DNA of 64,000 bases from Zestomonas insulae (GTDB taxonomy: Bacteria > Pseudomonadota > Gammaproteobacteria > Pseudomonadales > Pseudomonadaceae), in assembly GCF_016901015.1 (NCBI RefSeq), contig NZ_JAFEUP010000006.1:372001-436000 (forward strand), given 5' to 3'. A model generated the notes under the pieces. It was not told the DNA's origin. It ran no database searches and worked only from the letters and a program-made list of their open reading frames with translations. Below, piece after piece: positions 51,126 through 59,735 of the stretch. The translations under genes were made by a program, and so were the position numbers. Positions within the stretch are counted from its first letter, which is position 1, and each line of letters starts with the position of its first letter.

Positions 51126-52988
51126 TCAGTAGTGATACCACTTCAATTCCAGCGACACCTCGTTGACCGGGCTGGCCAACTGGCTGAACTGGCGCTGCGC
51201 CGACAGGCGCACGCCGAGGTTGCGTGACAGCTCCCACTGCTGGTTGAGCGCCAGGCTGCGGCGCACTTCGCCGTTGTGGAAATAGTCGCCGCGCGCTTCG
51301 AGGCTCAGGTTGCCGAGCGGGTTGCGCCACAGCAGGCCGCTATTGAAGCCGGCGGCCGGGGCGATGAAGGCGGCGAAGTCCTCGTTGTTCTCGATGCGCA
51401 GGGTGCCGAGCGCGAAGCCGAGCAGTTCCTCGCCGAGCTGCCAGCTGCCGCCAACCCCACCCTGCAGGTGGCTGACCAGGCGCTCGTCGCCGTCCTCGCC
51501 GAGCACGCGCTCGAGGCCGCCGCCGACCTGCCAGGACCAGGGCTGCAGCAGCTCGTTGCGCGGCGTCAGCGAACGGATGTTGGCCAGGTCGAGGCGCTGC
51601 AGCTGCCAGTGGTTGCCCTCGTACTGGCGCAGCTTGAGCTGGAGGATTTCGATCTGCGCGCCGAGCGGGAAGCCATAGGCGTTGTCGTTGAGGTCGTGAT
51701 AGGCCATGCGCAGGCCGTATTCGGCGAAGGCACGGTCGTCGCGGCTGCCGGCGCCGAGCTGCCAGGTGCGCGAGGGATGGCCGTCTTCGGGCTGGTCGGG
51801 GCGGGCGATCTGCAGCTCTGGCGGCGGGTTGCGGTTGATCGCCTGGAGCAGCGCGTAGCTGCGCGCTGCGGCGGCCGGATCGCGGGCTTCGCCAACCGCG
51901 CGGTAGCGGCCGAGGCGGAACGCGGCATCCTGAATCAGCGCCTGGCGCTCGCGCGGCAGGGCGGCGAACGCGGGGTCGGCCAGCGCGCTGGCGGGCTCGT
52001 CGGCGAGGCGCAGCGCCCAGTCCTGCTCGCCGGTATCGAGCGGCTTGGCGCGGGCCAGCAGCTCGCGTTCGCGCGAGGGGCGGAAATCGACGCTGGCCAC
52101 CAGTCCGGCGTTCTCCACCGCGCGCACGGTGTCGGTGGGGATCGCGCTGATCGGGAACTGGTCGGTCAGCTCGATGCCCGGGCGGGCGATCTCCAGCAGC
52201 TCGAGCAGCCGGTAGGAGCAGTTTTCGTCGAAGAAGTAGTAGTCGAAGCGGATCTGCTTGAGTTCCCAGACGTGCTCGACCATCCGCGCGGTTTCCGTGG
52301 CGCTGAGGTTCAGCCGGTACTCCCACAGGTCGCGGTTCTCCAGGCTGCGGTACTCGGAGAGCTTCTCGCGGTACGGCACCAGCGCGAACAGCCCGGGATA
52401 ACCGCCCATCAGGCCCTTCCAGGCGTACAGCATGCTGTTGTCCATGCCCTCGATGAACGCACCGAAGTTCAGCGCGTAGCTGAGCATCGCGGTGTTGTTC
52501 TCGTCGATGTCGGCCTGGTCGATGCGCAGCAGGGTGTGGCCGAACATCGACGACGGGCTGTTCAGGTAGGCGGCGGGAAACACCAGCACCGTGCTGTGCG
52601 GGGCGATATCGGTGAACCAGGCGTTGAATTCGGCGCAGTCGGGCTGCGGCAGGTCGTTGAGCTGCAGGCGCTCGCGCAGCCAGCGGGTGCGAGCCGGGTA
52701 GACGCATTGCGGGTGCTGGTCGCCGAGCGTGGCCGGGGCGTACAGCGCGTCGAGGGTCGCCGCCAGCTCGGCACGCGGCTGGCTGTCGCCGTCGGCGGCC
52801 AGGAAGAAACGCTCGTCGTCGACGTAGCTGCGCCAGCCGCCGAGCTTGGCGGTTTCGTAGTGGCCGAGGGCGATCCAGTACGGATCGGCGGCCAGTGCAT
52901 CGAGCTGCGCAGCGTCCCAGACGGGTTTGGCGTGAGCCGCAGGGGCGGCGCAAAGGGCCAGAGTCAGGGCGACGAAAATCCGTTTCAA
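51126..52988 (-). CDS. DUF4105 (Lnb-like) protein with C-terminal outer-membrane barrel
   Basis: 620-residue exported protein. Signal peptide KRIFVALTLALCAAPAAHA, then a DUF4105 domain (about 100-300), the domain of the lipoprotein transacylase Lnb, with candidate catalytic H151 in SSMFGHTLLR and C257 in FDENCSYRLLELLE. The C-terminal 250 residues alternate hydrophobic/polar in beta strands and end WYHY, as expected for an outer-membrane barrel. The start is TTG (52988); no in-frame ATG/GTG is near. Function in pseudomonads is not known to me; lipoprotein or lipid modification is inference from the domain. Confidence 0.82.
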   Translation of the reverse strand: MKRIFVALTLALCAAPAAHAKPVWDAAQLDALAADPYWIALGHYETAKLGGWRSYVDDERFFLAADGDSQPRAELAATLDALYAPATLGDQHPQCVYPARTRWLRERLQLNDLPQPDCAEFNAWFTDIAPHSTVLVFPAAYLNSPSSMFGHTLLRIDQADIDENNTAMLSYALNFGAFIEGMDNSMLYAWKGLMGGYPGLFALVPYREKLSEYRSLENRDLWEYRLNLSATETARMVEHVWELKQIRFDYYFFDENCSYRLLELLEIARPGIELTDQFPISAIPTDTVRAVENAGLVASVDFRPSRERELLARAKPLDTGEQDWALRLADEPASALADPAFAALPRERQALIQDAAFRLGRYRAVGEARDPAAAARSYALLQAINRNPPPELQIARPDQPEDGHPSRTWQLGAGSRDDRAFAEYGLRMAYHDLNDNAYGFPLGAQIEILQLKLRQYEGNHWQLQRLDLANIRSLTPRNELLQPWSWQVGGGLERVLGEDGDERLVSHLQGGVGGSWQLGEELLGFALGTLRIENNEDFAAFIAPAAGFNSGLLWRNPLGNLSLEARGDYFHNGEVRRSLALNQQWELSRNLGVRLSAQRQFSQLASPVNEVSLELKWYHY

Positions 52989-53158
52989 GGGCGCGTTCTT
53001 CTTCTGCGGATGGCCTGTGCGGAGCTTTGGGGATGGCGATGACGGGTGTCAAGCAAGCCCGGCGCGCAGATTTGTGCAAGTTTTTGTCGCAGCTCAATAC
53101 CGGGAGGGCGGCGCTTGTCCACACTGAACACATCCCCTTCGTTTGCAGGAGTCCCGTC

Positions 53159-53482
53159 ATGACCGCTTTCGATCCCCAGGCTGCGCTCGACACGCTGGCC
53201 AAGGAGTACAGCGCCCGCGCCGCGGCGATCCGCCGTGATCTGGCGCGCAGCCACTCGCCGGACTTCGCCGAGCAGGCCGTGCAGCGGCAGAACGACGAGG
53301 TGCTCGAGGCGCTGCTGGCGGAAGCCGAGAGCTCGCTGCTGCAGGTTGGCAAGGCCAAGCTGCGCCTGGTCGAGGGCAGTTACGGCGATTGTCTGCGCTG
53401 CGGCGAGCCGATCGAAGAGGCGCGCCTGCGCGTGCTGCCGGCCGCCGAATACTGCCTGGCGTGCGCCGATCTGGCGCACTGA
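53159..53482 (+). CDS. TraR/DksA-family zinc-finger protein
   Basis: 107-residue protein with a helical N-terminus (about 5-70, charged, coiled-coil like) and a four-cysteine DksA/TraR zinc finger (CLRCGEPIEEARL...YCLAC). It is shorter than DksA (about 147 residues) and lacks the full coiled-coil tip, so it resembles the small DksA-like proteins that may bind RNA polymerase's secondary channel. ATG 53159 has a CAGGAG site. It is followed by the Lon-like protease 84 bp downstream. Confidence 0.88.
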   Translation: MTAFDPQAALDTLAKEYSARAAAIRRDLARSHSPDFAEQAVQRQNDEVLEALLAEAESSLLQVGKAKLRLVEGSYGDCLRCGEPIEEARLRVLPAAEYCLACADLAH

Positions 53483-53566
53483 GTCTTGCCTTGCCAGCCG
53501 CGTTCGGCCGGCGCCAGAATGAGGCCATCTCTCCACGGCTCGTCCCGGACGACCTAAGGACTTGTG

Positions 53567-56044
53567 ATGCCTGATTCTCTCGCCGCCGGCCTGCGCCTAC
53601 CTCCCGAAGCGCTGACGCGTCCCTTCTCCCCCGATCAGTTCGATTTCGTCCTCACCGAAGAGCTTGAGCCGTTCCGCGGCGTGCTCGGCCAGGAGCGCGC
53701 GGTCGAGGCGCTGCAGTTCGGGGTGGCGATGCCGCGTCCCGGCTACAACGTCTATGTGATGGGTGAGCCGGGGACCGGGCGCTTCTCCTTCGTCAAACGC
53801 TACCTGCGCGCCGAGGCCAAGCGCCTGGCGACGCCCGCCGACTGGGTCTACGTCAACCATTTCGACGAGTCGCGCGAGCCCAAGGCGCTGGAGCTGCCGC
53901 CTGGCACGGCGAGCGCCTTCGTCAGCGACATCGAAGGCCTGGTCGACAACCTGATGGCGACCTTCCCGGCGGCCTTCGAGCACCCGGCCTACCAGCAGAA
54001 GAAGGGCGCCATCGACCGCGCCTTCAACCAGCGCTACGACCACGCGCTGGAGACCATCGAACGCCTGGCGCTGGAGCGCAACGTCGCCCTATACCGCGAC
54101 AGCAGCAACATCGCCTTTACCCCGATGCGCGACGGCAAGGCCCTCGACGAGGCGGAGTTCGCCCAATTGCCGGAGGCCGAGCGCGACCGCTTCCACAAGG
54201 ACATCTCGGAGCTGGAGGAGCGCCTCAACGAAGAGCTGGCCAGTCTGCCGCAGTGGAAGCGCGAGTCGAGCAACCAGCTGCGCCAGCTCAATGAAGAGAC
54301 CATCACCCTGGCGCTGCAGCCGCTGCTCGCCCCGCTGTCGGAGAAGTACGCGGAGAACGCCGGGGTCTGCGGCTACCTGCAGGCGCTGCAGATCAACCTG
54401 CTGAAGACCGTGGTCGATCAGCTGGTCGAGGTGGAGAAGGTCGACGGCCAGACCCGCAAGCTGCTCGAGGAGCAATACCTACCGTGCCTGGTGGTCGGCC
54501 ACCATGCCGACGGCGGCGCGCCGGTGGTGTTCGAGACGCACCCGACCTACGACAACCTGTTCGGCCGCATCGAATACAGCACCGACCAAGGCGCGCTGTA
54601 CACCAGTTACCGGCAGCTGCGCCCCGGCGCGCTGCACCGCGCCAATGGCGGCTTCCTGGTGCTGGAAGCGGAGAAGCTGCTCGGCGAGCCGTTCGTCTGG
54701 GACGCCCTGAAGCGCGCGCTGCACTCGCGCAAGCTGAAGATGGAGTCGCCGCTCGGCGAGCTCGGTCGACTGGCCACCGTGACGCTCACCCCGCAGGTCA
54801 TCCCGCTGCAGGTCAAGGTCATCATCATCGGCTCGCGGCAGCTCTACTATGCGCTGCAGGACCATGATCCAGACTTCCAGGAGATGTTCCGCGTGCTGGT
54901 CGACTTCGACGAGGAAATCTCCCTGTCCAAGGACAACCTCGAACAGTTCGCCCAACTGCTCAAGACCCGTACCAGCGAGGAGGGCATGGCGCCGCTGACC
55001 GCCGATGCGGTGGCCCGCCTGGCGACCTACAGCTCGCGCCTGGCTGAGCACCAGCAGCGCCTGTCGGCGCGTATCGGCGACCTGTTCCAGCTGGTCAGCG
55101 AGGCGGACTTCATCCGCCAGCTGGCCAATGATGAAATCACCGACGCCGGGCACATCGAGCGTGCGCTGAAGGCCAAGGCGACGCGCACCGGGCGGGTTTC
55201 GGCGCGGATTCTCGATGACATGCTGGCCGGCATCATCCTCATCGACACCGCCGGCGCGGCAGTCGGCAAGTGCAACGGGCTGACCGTGCTGGAGGTCGGC
55301 GATTCGGCGTTCGGCGTGCCGGCGCGGATTTCCGCGACTGTCTACCCGGGTGGCAGCGGCATCGTCGACATCGAGCGCGAAGTCAGCCTCGGCCAGCCGA
55401 TCCACTCCAAGGGCGTGATGATCCTCACCGGCTACCTGGGCAGCCGCTATGCCCAGGAATTCCCCCTGGCGATCTCGGCGAGCATCGCCCTCGAGCAGTC
55501 CTACGGCTACGTCGACGGCGACAGCGCCTCGCTCGGCGAGGTCTGCACGCTGATCTCCGGGCTGTCGCGCACGCCGCTCAAGCAGTGCTTCGCGATCACC
55601 GGCTCGATCAACCAGTTCGGCGAGGTGCAGGCGGTCGGCGGGGTCAACGAGAAGATCGAAGGCTTCTTCCGCCTCTGCGAGGCGCGCGGTCTGAGTGGCG
55701 AGCAGGGCGCGATCATCCCGCGCGCCAACGTCACTAACCTGATGCTCGACGAGCGCGTGCTGCAGGCGGTGCGCAGCGGCCAGTTCCACATCTACGCGGT
55801 GCGCCACGTCGACGAGGCGCTCAGCCTGCTTGTCGGTCGCGAGGTCGGTGCACCCGATGAAGACGGCCAGTTCCCCGAAGGCAGCGTCAACGCACGGGTG
55901 GTCGAGCGTCTACGCGACATCGCCGAGCTGGAGCTGGAAGAGGACGACAAGGCGCCCGCCAACGACGTGCGCTTGAACGCCGCCAGCGTCGCCGCCGAGC
56001 AGGCCAAGGACGCCTCGCGGCGGGCGCACACCCGCCGTCGCTGA
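53567..56044 (+). CDS. Lon-like ATP-dependent protease (AAA_32/LonB type)
   Basis: 825-residue protease. N-terminal AAA_32 region with P-loop GEPGTGRFSF near 60 (Arg in place of the usual Walker Lys), a coiled-coil insertion (about 190-260), AAA core and lid, and C-terminal Lon proteolytic domain with the catalytic dyad S653 (DGDSASL) and K696 (GVNEKIEGF). It lacks the Lon N-terminal LAN domain, so it is not the housekeeping Lon. ATG 53567 is chosen over the directly preceding GTG. The tail is rich in Ala/Arg. Confidence 0.9.
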   Translation: MPDSLAAGLRLPPEALTRPFSPDQFDFVLTEELEPFRGVLGQERAVEALQFGVAMPRPGYNVYVMGEPGTGRFSFVKRYLRAEAKRLATPADWVYVNHFDESREPKALELPPGTASAFVSDIEGLVDNLMATFPAAFEHPAYQQKKGAIDRAFNQRYDHALETIERLALERNVALYRDSSNIAFTPMRDGKALDEAEFAQLPEAERDRFHKDISELEERLNEELASLPQWKRESSNQLRQLNEETITLALQPLLAPLSEKYAENAGVCGYLQALQINLLKTVVDQLVEVEKVDGQTRKLLEEQYLPCLVVGHHADGGAPVVFETHPTYDNLFGRIEYSTDQGALYTSYRQLRPGALHRANGGFLVLEAEKLLGEPFVWDALKRALHSRKLKMESPLGELGRLATVTLTPQVIPLQVKVIIIGSRQLYYALQDHDPDFQEMFRVLVDFDEEISLSKDNLEQFAQLLKTRTSEEGMAPLTADAVARLATYSSRLAEHQQRLSARIGDLFQLVSEADFIRQLANDEITDAGHIERALKAKATRTGRVSARILDDMLAGIILIDTAGAAVGKCNGLTVLEVGDSAFGVPARISATVYPGGSGIVDIEREVSLGQPIHSKGVMILTGYLGSRYAQEFPLAISASIALEQSYGYVDGDSASLGEVCTLISGLSRTPLKQCFAITGSINQFGEVQAVGGVNEKIEGFFRLCEARGLSGEQGAIIPRANVTNLMLDERVLQAVRSGQFHIYAVRHVDEALSLLVGREVGAPDEDGQFPEGSVNARVVERLRDIAELELEEDDKAPANDVRLNAASVAAEQAKDASRRAHTRRR

Positions 56045-56130
56045 CCGTCGCGGCCGCGGGTGGCTGATCAGTCGCTGATCGATTTTCGCCACCCCGCGGC
56101 CGAGCTGCTTCCTGCCGGTTTTCCCACGCG

Positions 56131-56165
56131 CCATCCACAGAGTTATCCACAGTGACTGGGGATAA
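56131..56165. promoter_or_regulatory. DnaA-box cluster A
   Basis: A perfect DnaA box TTATCCACA at 56143-56151, a weak box CCATCCACA 12 bp upstream (56131-56139), and a one-mismatch box TTATCCCCA on the other strand (56165-56157). Confidence 0.65.
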
Positions 56166-56234
56166 GCCGCGGCGCTTCCCTGCGCCGCCATTCGGGGTGT
56201 AGTCTGCAGGCTGGACCCTGCAAGGAGCGCCGCC

Positions 56235-56576
56235 ATGTCGCGTAGCTTCTGCCTCACCCGCCAGTGTCTAGGGCTGACCACGCGCATCGAGTGCGTCGTT
56301 CGGCCGCTGTCAGGCGAAAGCGGTCTCTGGACCCTGATCTGTGCCGCCGGCATGGCGGACAGCCAACCCACTGCGATCAAGGCACAAGGCCCATTCCACG
56401 GGCCCTTCGTCGCCGAGTCGGTACTCGATGCGATCGCCAGCAACCTGGCCATGATGGGCTACGAGGACTCTGCCGAGCCGTCCATCTGGTGCCTGCACAT
56501 GCAGGCCGAGCTGCGCCGGGTGAATGCCACGCGCGGTCGTTGTCTGGGCGACTGCCAGTTCCATCCTGACGGCTAG
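56235..56576 (+). CDS. conserved hypothetical protein
   Basis: 113-residue cytoplasmic protein with several cysteines (five or more, e.g. FCLTRQCLGL, ECVV, CLGDCQF) and no signal peptide or membrane helix. I recognise it only by position: a gene of similar size lies between the Lon-like protease and yqhA in P. aeruginosa. ATG 56235 follows AAGGAG. DnaA-box clusters lie on both sides of it, 84 bp upstream and 57 bp downstream. Confidence 0.75.
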   Translation: MSRSFCLTRQCLGLTTRIECVVRPLSGESGLWTLICAAGMADSQPTAIKAQGPFHGPFVAESVLDAIASNLAMMGYEDSAEPSIWCLHMQAELRRVNATRGRCLGDCQFHPDG

Positions 56577-56633
56577 CCCGTCATTGCCTCACTTGCGGCG
56601 TCCGCACGGCCTGGCGCCGGCGTCGGCGTGCGC

Positions 56634-56654
56634 GTGTCCACAAAGTTATCCACA
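56634..56654. promoter_or_regulatory. DnaA-box cluster B
   Basis: Perfect TTATCCACA at 56646-56654 and a weaker GTGTCCACA exactly 12 bp upstream (56634-56642), the same arrangement as cluster A. It lies 23 bp upstream of the yqhA -35 element. Confidence 0.65.
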
Positions 56655-56676
56655 GTGCGCTGGCGGCGTCGCGGTG

Positions 56677-56704
56677 TTGCCGGCCGGGATCGTCTGGGTA
56701 TACT
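56677..56704 (+). promoter_or_regulatory. candidate yqhA promoter
   Basis: TTGCCG (56677-56682), 16-bp spacer, TATACT (56699-56704), 31 bp before the start codon. Confidence 0.5.
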
Positions 56705-56735
56705 CGCCGCCGTTGTGCGCAGACGGTGAGAATCC

Positions 56736-57224
56736 ATGGAACGCTTTATCGAAAACACGATGTACGCCTCGCGCTGGTTGCTGGCGCCGATCTATTTCGG
56801 CTTGTCGCTGGCCCTGTTGGCGCTGACCCTGAAATTCTTCCAGGAGCTCTACCACCTGCTGCCGCATGTGTTCGAGAAGACCGAGGCGGAACTGATCCTG
56901 GTGCTGCTGTCGATGATCGACATGGCGCTGGTCGGCGGCCTGCTGGTGATGGTGATGATCTCCGGCTACGAGAACTTCGTGTCGCAGCTCGACATCGACG
57001 AGGGCAAAGAGAAGCTCGACTGGCTGGGCAAGATGGACTCCGGCTCGCTGAAAATGAAGGTCGCCGCCTCGATCGTGGCGATCTCCTCGATCCACCTGCT
57101 GCGCATGTTCATGAACGCCGAGCAGATCGCCAACGACAAGCTGCTCTGGTACGTGGTCATCCACATGGTGTTTGTGGTTTCGGCCTTCGCCATGGGCTAC
57201 CTGGACAAGCTGACCAAGCACTGA
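56736..57224 (+). CDS. YqhA/UPF0114 family inner-membrane protein
   Basis: 162-residue membrane protein with three to four helices (about 12-32, 50-75, 105-122, 135-155) and the family start MERFIENTMYASRWLLAPIYFGLSLALL. The central loop GYENFVSQLDIDEGKEKLDWLGKMDSGSLKMKVAASIV is highly characteristic of this family. Function unknown. ATG 56736. Confidence 0.93.
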   Translation: MERFIENTMYASRWLLAPIYFGLSLALLALTLKFFQELYHLLPHVFEKTEAELILVLLSMIDMALVGGLLVMVMISGYENFVSQLDIDEGKEKLDWLGKMDSGSLKMKVAASIVAISSIHLLRMFMNAEQIANDKLLWYVVIHMVFVVSAFAMGYLDKLTKH

Positions 57225-57339
57225 TCTAGCTGGTATTGCGCAACGCCCGGGCCGCTCACGGCGCCGGGCGTTCGCGTTTCTGGGCGGCGCCCGCTGTGCT
57301 AGGCTGGCCGCCCTTTTTTACTGCAAGCGGAAGCCCGTC

Positions 57340-57957
57340 ATGTCCGAACTCGATCTTTCCACCGACGAAACCCGCGTCAGCTACGGTATCGGCCGCCAGC
57401 TCGGCGACCAACTGCGCGACAACCCGCCGCCGGGCGTGAGCCTGGAAGCAGTGCTCGCCGGTCTGCGCGACGCCTTCAACGGCCAGCCCAGTCAGGTCGG
57501 TCAGGACGCGCTGTCCGCCAGCTTCCGTGTGATTCGTGAGCGCATGCAGGCCGAAGCGCAGGCCAAGGCCGAAGCCGCCGCCGCCGAGGGTGTCGCCTTC
57601 CTCGCCGAGAACGCCAAACGTGCCGGCATCACCCAGCTGCCGTCGGGTCTGCAGTTCGAAGTGCTGACCGCCGGCGAAGGCGCTAAGCCGTCCCGCGAAG
57701 ACACCGTGCGTACCCACTACCACGGCACCCTGATCGACGGCACGGTGTTCGACAGCTCCTACGAGCGCGGCCAGCCGGCCGAGTTTCCGGTCGGCGGCGT
57801 GATCGCCGGTTGGGTCGAGGCGCTGCAGCTGATGAACACCGGCAGCAAATGGCGCCTGTACGTGCCGAGCGAGCTGGCCTATGGCGGCCAGGCTGCCGGC
57901 AGCATCCCGCCGCACAGTGTGCTGATCTTCGACGTGGAGCTGCTGGACATCCTCTAA
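57340..57957 (+). CDS. fklB: FKBP-type peptidyl-prolyl isomerase, FklB-like
   Basis: 205-residue isomerase: N-terminal dimerisation helices (about 5-95, including the Ala/Glu-rich AEAQAKAEAAAAEG) and a C-terminal FKBP domain (about 110-205) with HYHGTLIDGTVFDSSYERGQPAEFPVGGVI and the YVPSELAYG motif. No signal peptide, so cytoplasmic like E. coli FklB rather than periplasmic FkpA. A strong terminator follows. Confidence 0.93.
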   Translation: MSELDLSTDETRVSYGIGRQLGDQLRDNPPPGVSLEAVLAGLRDAFNGQPSQVGQDALSASFRVIRERMQAEAQAKAEAAAAEGVAFLAENAKRAGITQLPSGLQFEVLTAGEGAKPSREDTVRTHYHGTLIDGTVFDSSYERGQPAEFPVGGVIAGWVEALQLMNTGSKWRLYVPSELAYGGQAAGSIPPHSVLIFDVELLDIL

Positions 57958-57974
57958 GCGGATCCGCAGTGACG

Positions 57975-58010
57975 AAAAGGCCGAAAACCGGCGACGGTTT
58001 TCGGCCTTTT
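57975..58010 (+). terminator. fklB terminator
   Basis: Perfect 16-bp stem beginning AAAAGGCCGAAAACCG with a GCGA loop; A- and T-runs at the ends. Confidence 0.92.
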
Positions 58011-58026
58011 GCATGCTGGGATAAGT

Positions 58027-58065
58027 GATTCCGCGGCGGACCTTTCCCTGTCCCGCCGCGGAATC
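58027..58065. repeat. perfect 13-bp inverted repeat
   Basis: GATTCCGCGGCGG and its exact reverse complement, 13 bp apart, in the gap between fklB and the small iron-regulated gene. No T-run; not an ordinary terminator. It may be a mobile-repeat relic or a regulatory hairpin. Confidence 0.6.
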
Positions 58066-58149
58066 GTCAGTGGCGCCGTTGCCGCTGATGGGCGTCCGAC
58101 CTTGTGGGGCGGGCGCGTGAGTGCCGCATCCCGGCGGCCTCGTTCGGGG

Positions 58150-58392
58150 TTAGTGGAGGTCGCCGTGCGGCCGCAAGGCGCGGGCGTAGCAGAACAGGAA
58201 CAGGTTGCGCACCAGCTCCTTGAGCACCAGCGGTTCGGTGGAGCTCAGGCTACTGAGGTCCAGGTCGCCTTGCTCGCTCAGCTCGGCGAGGGCTTCCTCT
58301 TCCAGTAGCGCGCAGACTTCACCGGTGTCGCGGTGGAGGATTCGTAGATAGGGATGCGGGCGTTCCAACCAGGCGTCGATCATGTAGGTCAT
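58150..58392 (-). CDS. small iron-regulated conserved protein (PA4570-like)
   Basis: 80-residue cytoplasmic protein, acidic and Leu-rich (CALLEEEALAELSEQGDLDLSSLS), without signal or membrane segment. ATG 58392 is chosen because AAGGAG lies 9 bp upstream; two earlier ATGs overlap that site. A Fur-like box lies just upstream, and position next to ispB matches P. aeruginosa PA4570, which I recall as strongly induced by iron limitation. Function unknown. Confidence 0.82.
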   Translation of the reverse strand: MTYMIDAWLERPHPYLRILHRDTGEVCALLEEEALAELSEQGDLDLSSLSSTEPLVLKELVRNLFLFCYARALRPHGDLH

Positions 58393-58421
58393 GGCACTCA
58401 TCTCCTTGGTCATTGCGTAAG

Positions 58422-58440
58422 ATGAGAATAATTCTTATTA
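58422..58440 (-). promoter_or_regulatory. Fur box
   Basis: Contains the palindrome AGAAT-A-ATTCT within TGAGAATAATTCTTATTA, a good match to the Fur consensus, 30 bp before the small gene's start and the most AT-rich stretch in the area. Confidence 0.75.
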
Positions 58441-58482
58441 GCAAAATAGCAAGCATCAATTGGTGATTTTTCGCCGCCCATG

Positions 58483-58511
58483 AAAAAGCCCGCCGAGTGG
58501 CGGGCTGCTTC
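58483..58511 (-). terminator. ispB terminator
   Basis: Minus strand AGCCCGCC-ACTC-GGCGGGCT followed by five T. Confidence 0.88.
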
Positions 58512-58524
58512 GTGACGCGTTGGC

Positions 58525-59493
58525 TCAGTGCGTACGGGCGACGGCGAACTGGCTGAGTTCGATCAGCGCCTCGCGGTACGCGTTGGCCGGCAGCGTGTCC
58601 AGGCAGGCGATCGCGCGTGCGGCATAGTCGCGGGCCAGGCGGGCGGTGTAGTCCAGGGCGCCGGAGCTCTCCACCGCAGCGCGGATGCTTTCCAGGTCGT
58701 CGAGACCGCCTTGCTGGATGGCCTTGCGCACCAGCGCCGCTTGGTCTGCGCTGCCTTCACGCATGGTGTAGATCAGCGGCAGGGTCGGCTTGCCTTCGGC
58801 CAGGTCGTCGCCGACGTTCTTGCCCAGCGTCTCGCTGTCGCCGCGGTAGTCGAGCAGGTCGTCGACCAGTTGGAAGGCGATGCCGAGGTGATCACCAAAC
58901 TGCCGCAGCGCGGCAATCTGTTCGTCGCTTGCTTCGGCCAGGGCGGCGGCGCTGTGGGTCGAGGCTTCGAACAGCATGGCGGTCTTGCCGCGGATGACCT
59001 CCATGTAGATTTCTTCCGTGGTGCTGGCGTCGCGGACCTTGGACAGCTGCAGTACTTCGCCCTCGGCAATGACCCGGGTGGCGCGGGAGAGAATCTGCAT
59101 CACCGGCAGCGAGCCGAGCTCGACCATCATTTCGAACGAGCGCGAATAGAGGAAGTCGCCAACCAGCACGCTCGGCGCATTGCCCCACAGCGCGTTGGCG
59201 GTGGAGCGGCCGCGGCGCATGCCGGACATGTCGACCACGTCGTCGTGCAGCAGGGTGGCGGTGTGCAGGAACTCGATGGTTGCGGCGAGCAGGCGCAGGT
59301 CATCGCCTTCGCGACCCAGCGCCTTGCCGCAGAGCAGCACCAACAGCGGCCGCAGGCGTTTGCCGCCGGCCGAGATGATGTAGTCGCCGATTTTTTCCAC
59401 CAGGGGCACACGGGAGGTGAGCTGTTTCCTGATAATGCTGTCGACGGCGGTGAAATCGTCCGCCACCACCCGATAGAATGCCTGGGGTTGCAT
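58525..59493 (-). CDS. ispB: octaprenyl/polyprenyl diphosphate synthase
   Basis: 322-residue trans-prenyltransferase that makes the ubiquinone side chain. Two aspartate-rich motifs, LLHDDVVD near 85 and QLVDDLLDYRGD near 210, and the GGKRLRPLL substrate motif near 43. Length and sequence fit IspB; the chain length (C40 or C45) cannot be decided by eye. Divergent from rplU. Confidence 0.97.
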   Translation of the reverse strand: MQPQAFYRVVADDFTAVDSIIRKQLTSRVPLVEKIGDYIISAGGKRLRPLLVLLCGKALGREGDDLRLLAATIEFLHTATLLHDDVVDMSGMRRGRSTANALWGNAPSVLVGDFLYSRSFEMMVELGSLPVMQILSRATRVIAEGEVLQLSKVRDASTTEEIYMEVIRGKTAMLFEASTHSAAALAEASDEQIAALRQFGDHLGIAFQLVDDLLDYRGDSETLGKNVGDDLAEGKPTLPLIYTMREGSADQAALVRKAIQQGGLDDLESIRAAVESSGALDYTARLARDYAARAIACLDTLPANAYREALIELSQFAVARTH

Positions 59494-59573
59494 CAGTGAC
59501 TCGTGCTCCTCGTAGGTTGCGCGGCATGCTAGGTTCCGGGGTAGGGGCTGTCAAGGCGAGTACTGTCGCGGGC

Positions 59574-59602
59574 TTGCGGAGGTCGCTTGGCTTGCGTACA
59601 AT
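59574..59602 (+). promoter_or_regulatory. rplU-rpmA promoter
   Basis: TTGCGG (59574-59579), 17-bp spacer, TACAAT (59597-59602), followed by a GC-rich discriminator; leader of about 125 nt to rplU. Confidence 0.65.
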
Positions 59603-59735
59603 CGCGGCCCCTGAACTTCCCTGGGCAGCACCTGCCTTACGCAAATGCGCGAAGTCCTTCCGGCCTCGTGCAGCCATGCCAGCCAATACCTCTTCCTATA
59701 AAGCGCTGGGTGAGCAGGATTAACGGAGATACCCC

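Noticed and set aside
56131..56165. A chromosomal origin at the DnaA boxes
   Set aside because: Only a few boxes, no AT-rich unwinding region and no dnaA/dnaN/gidA neighbours.
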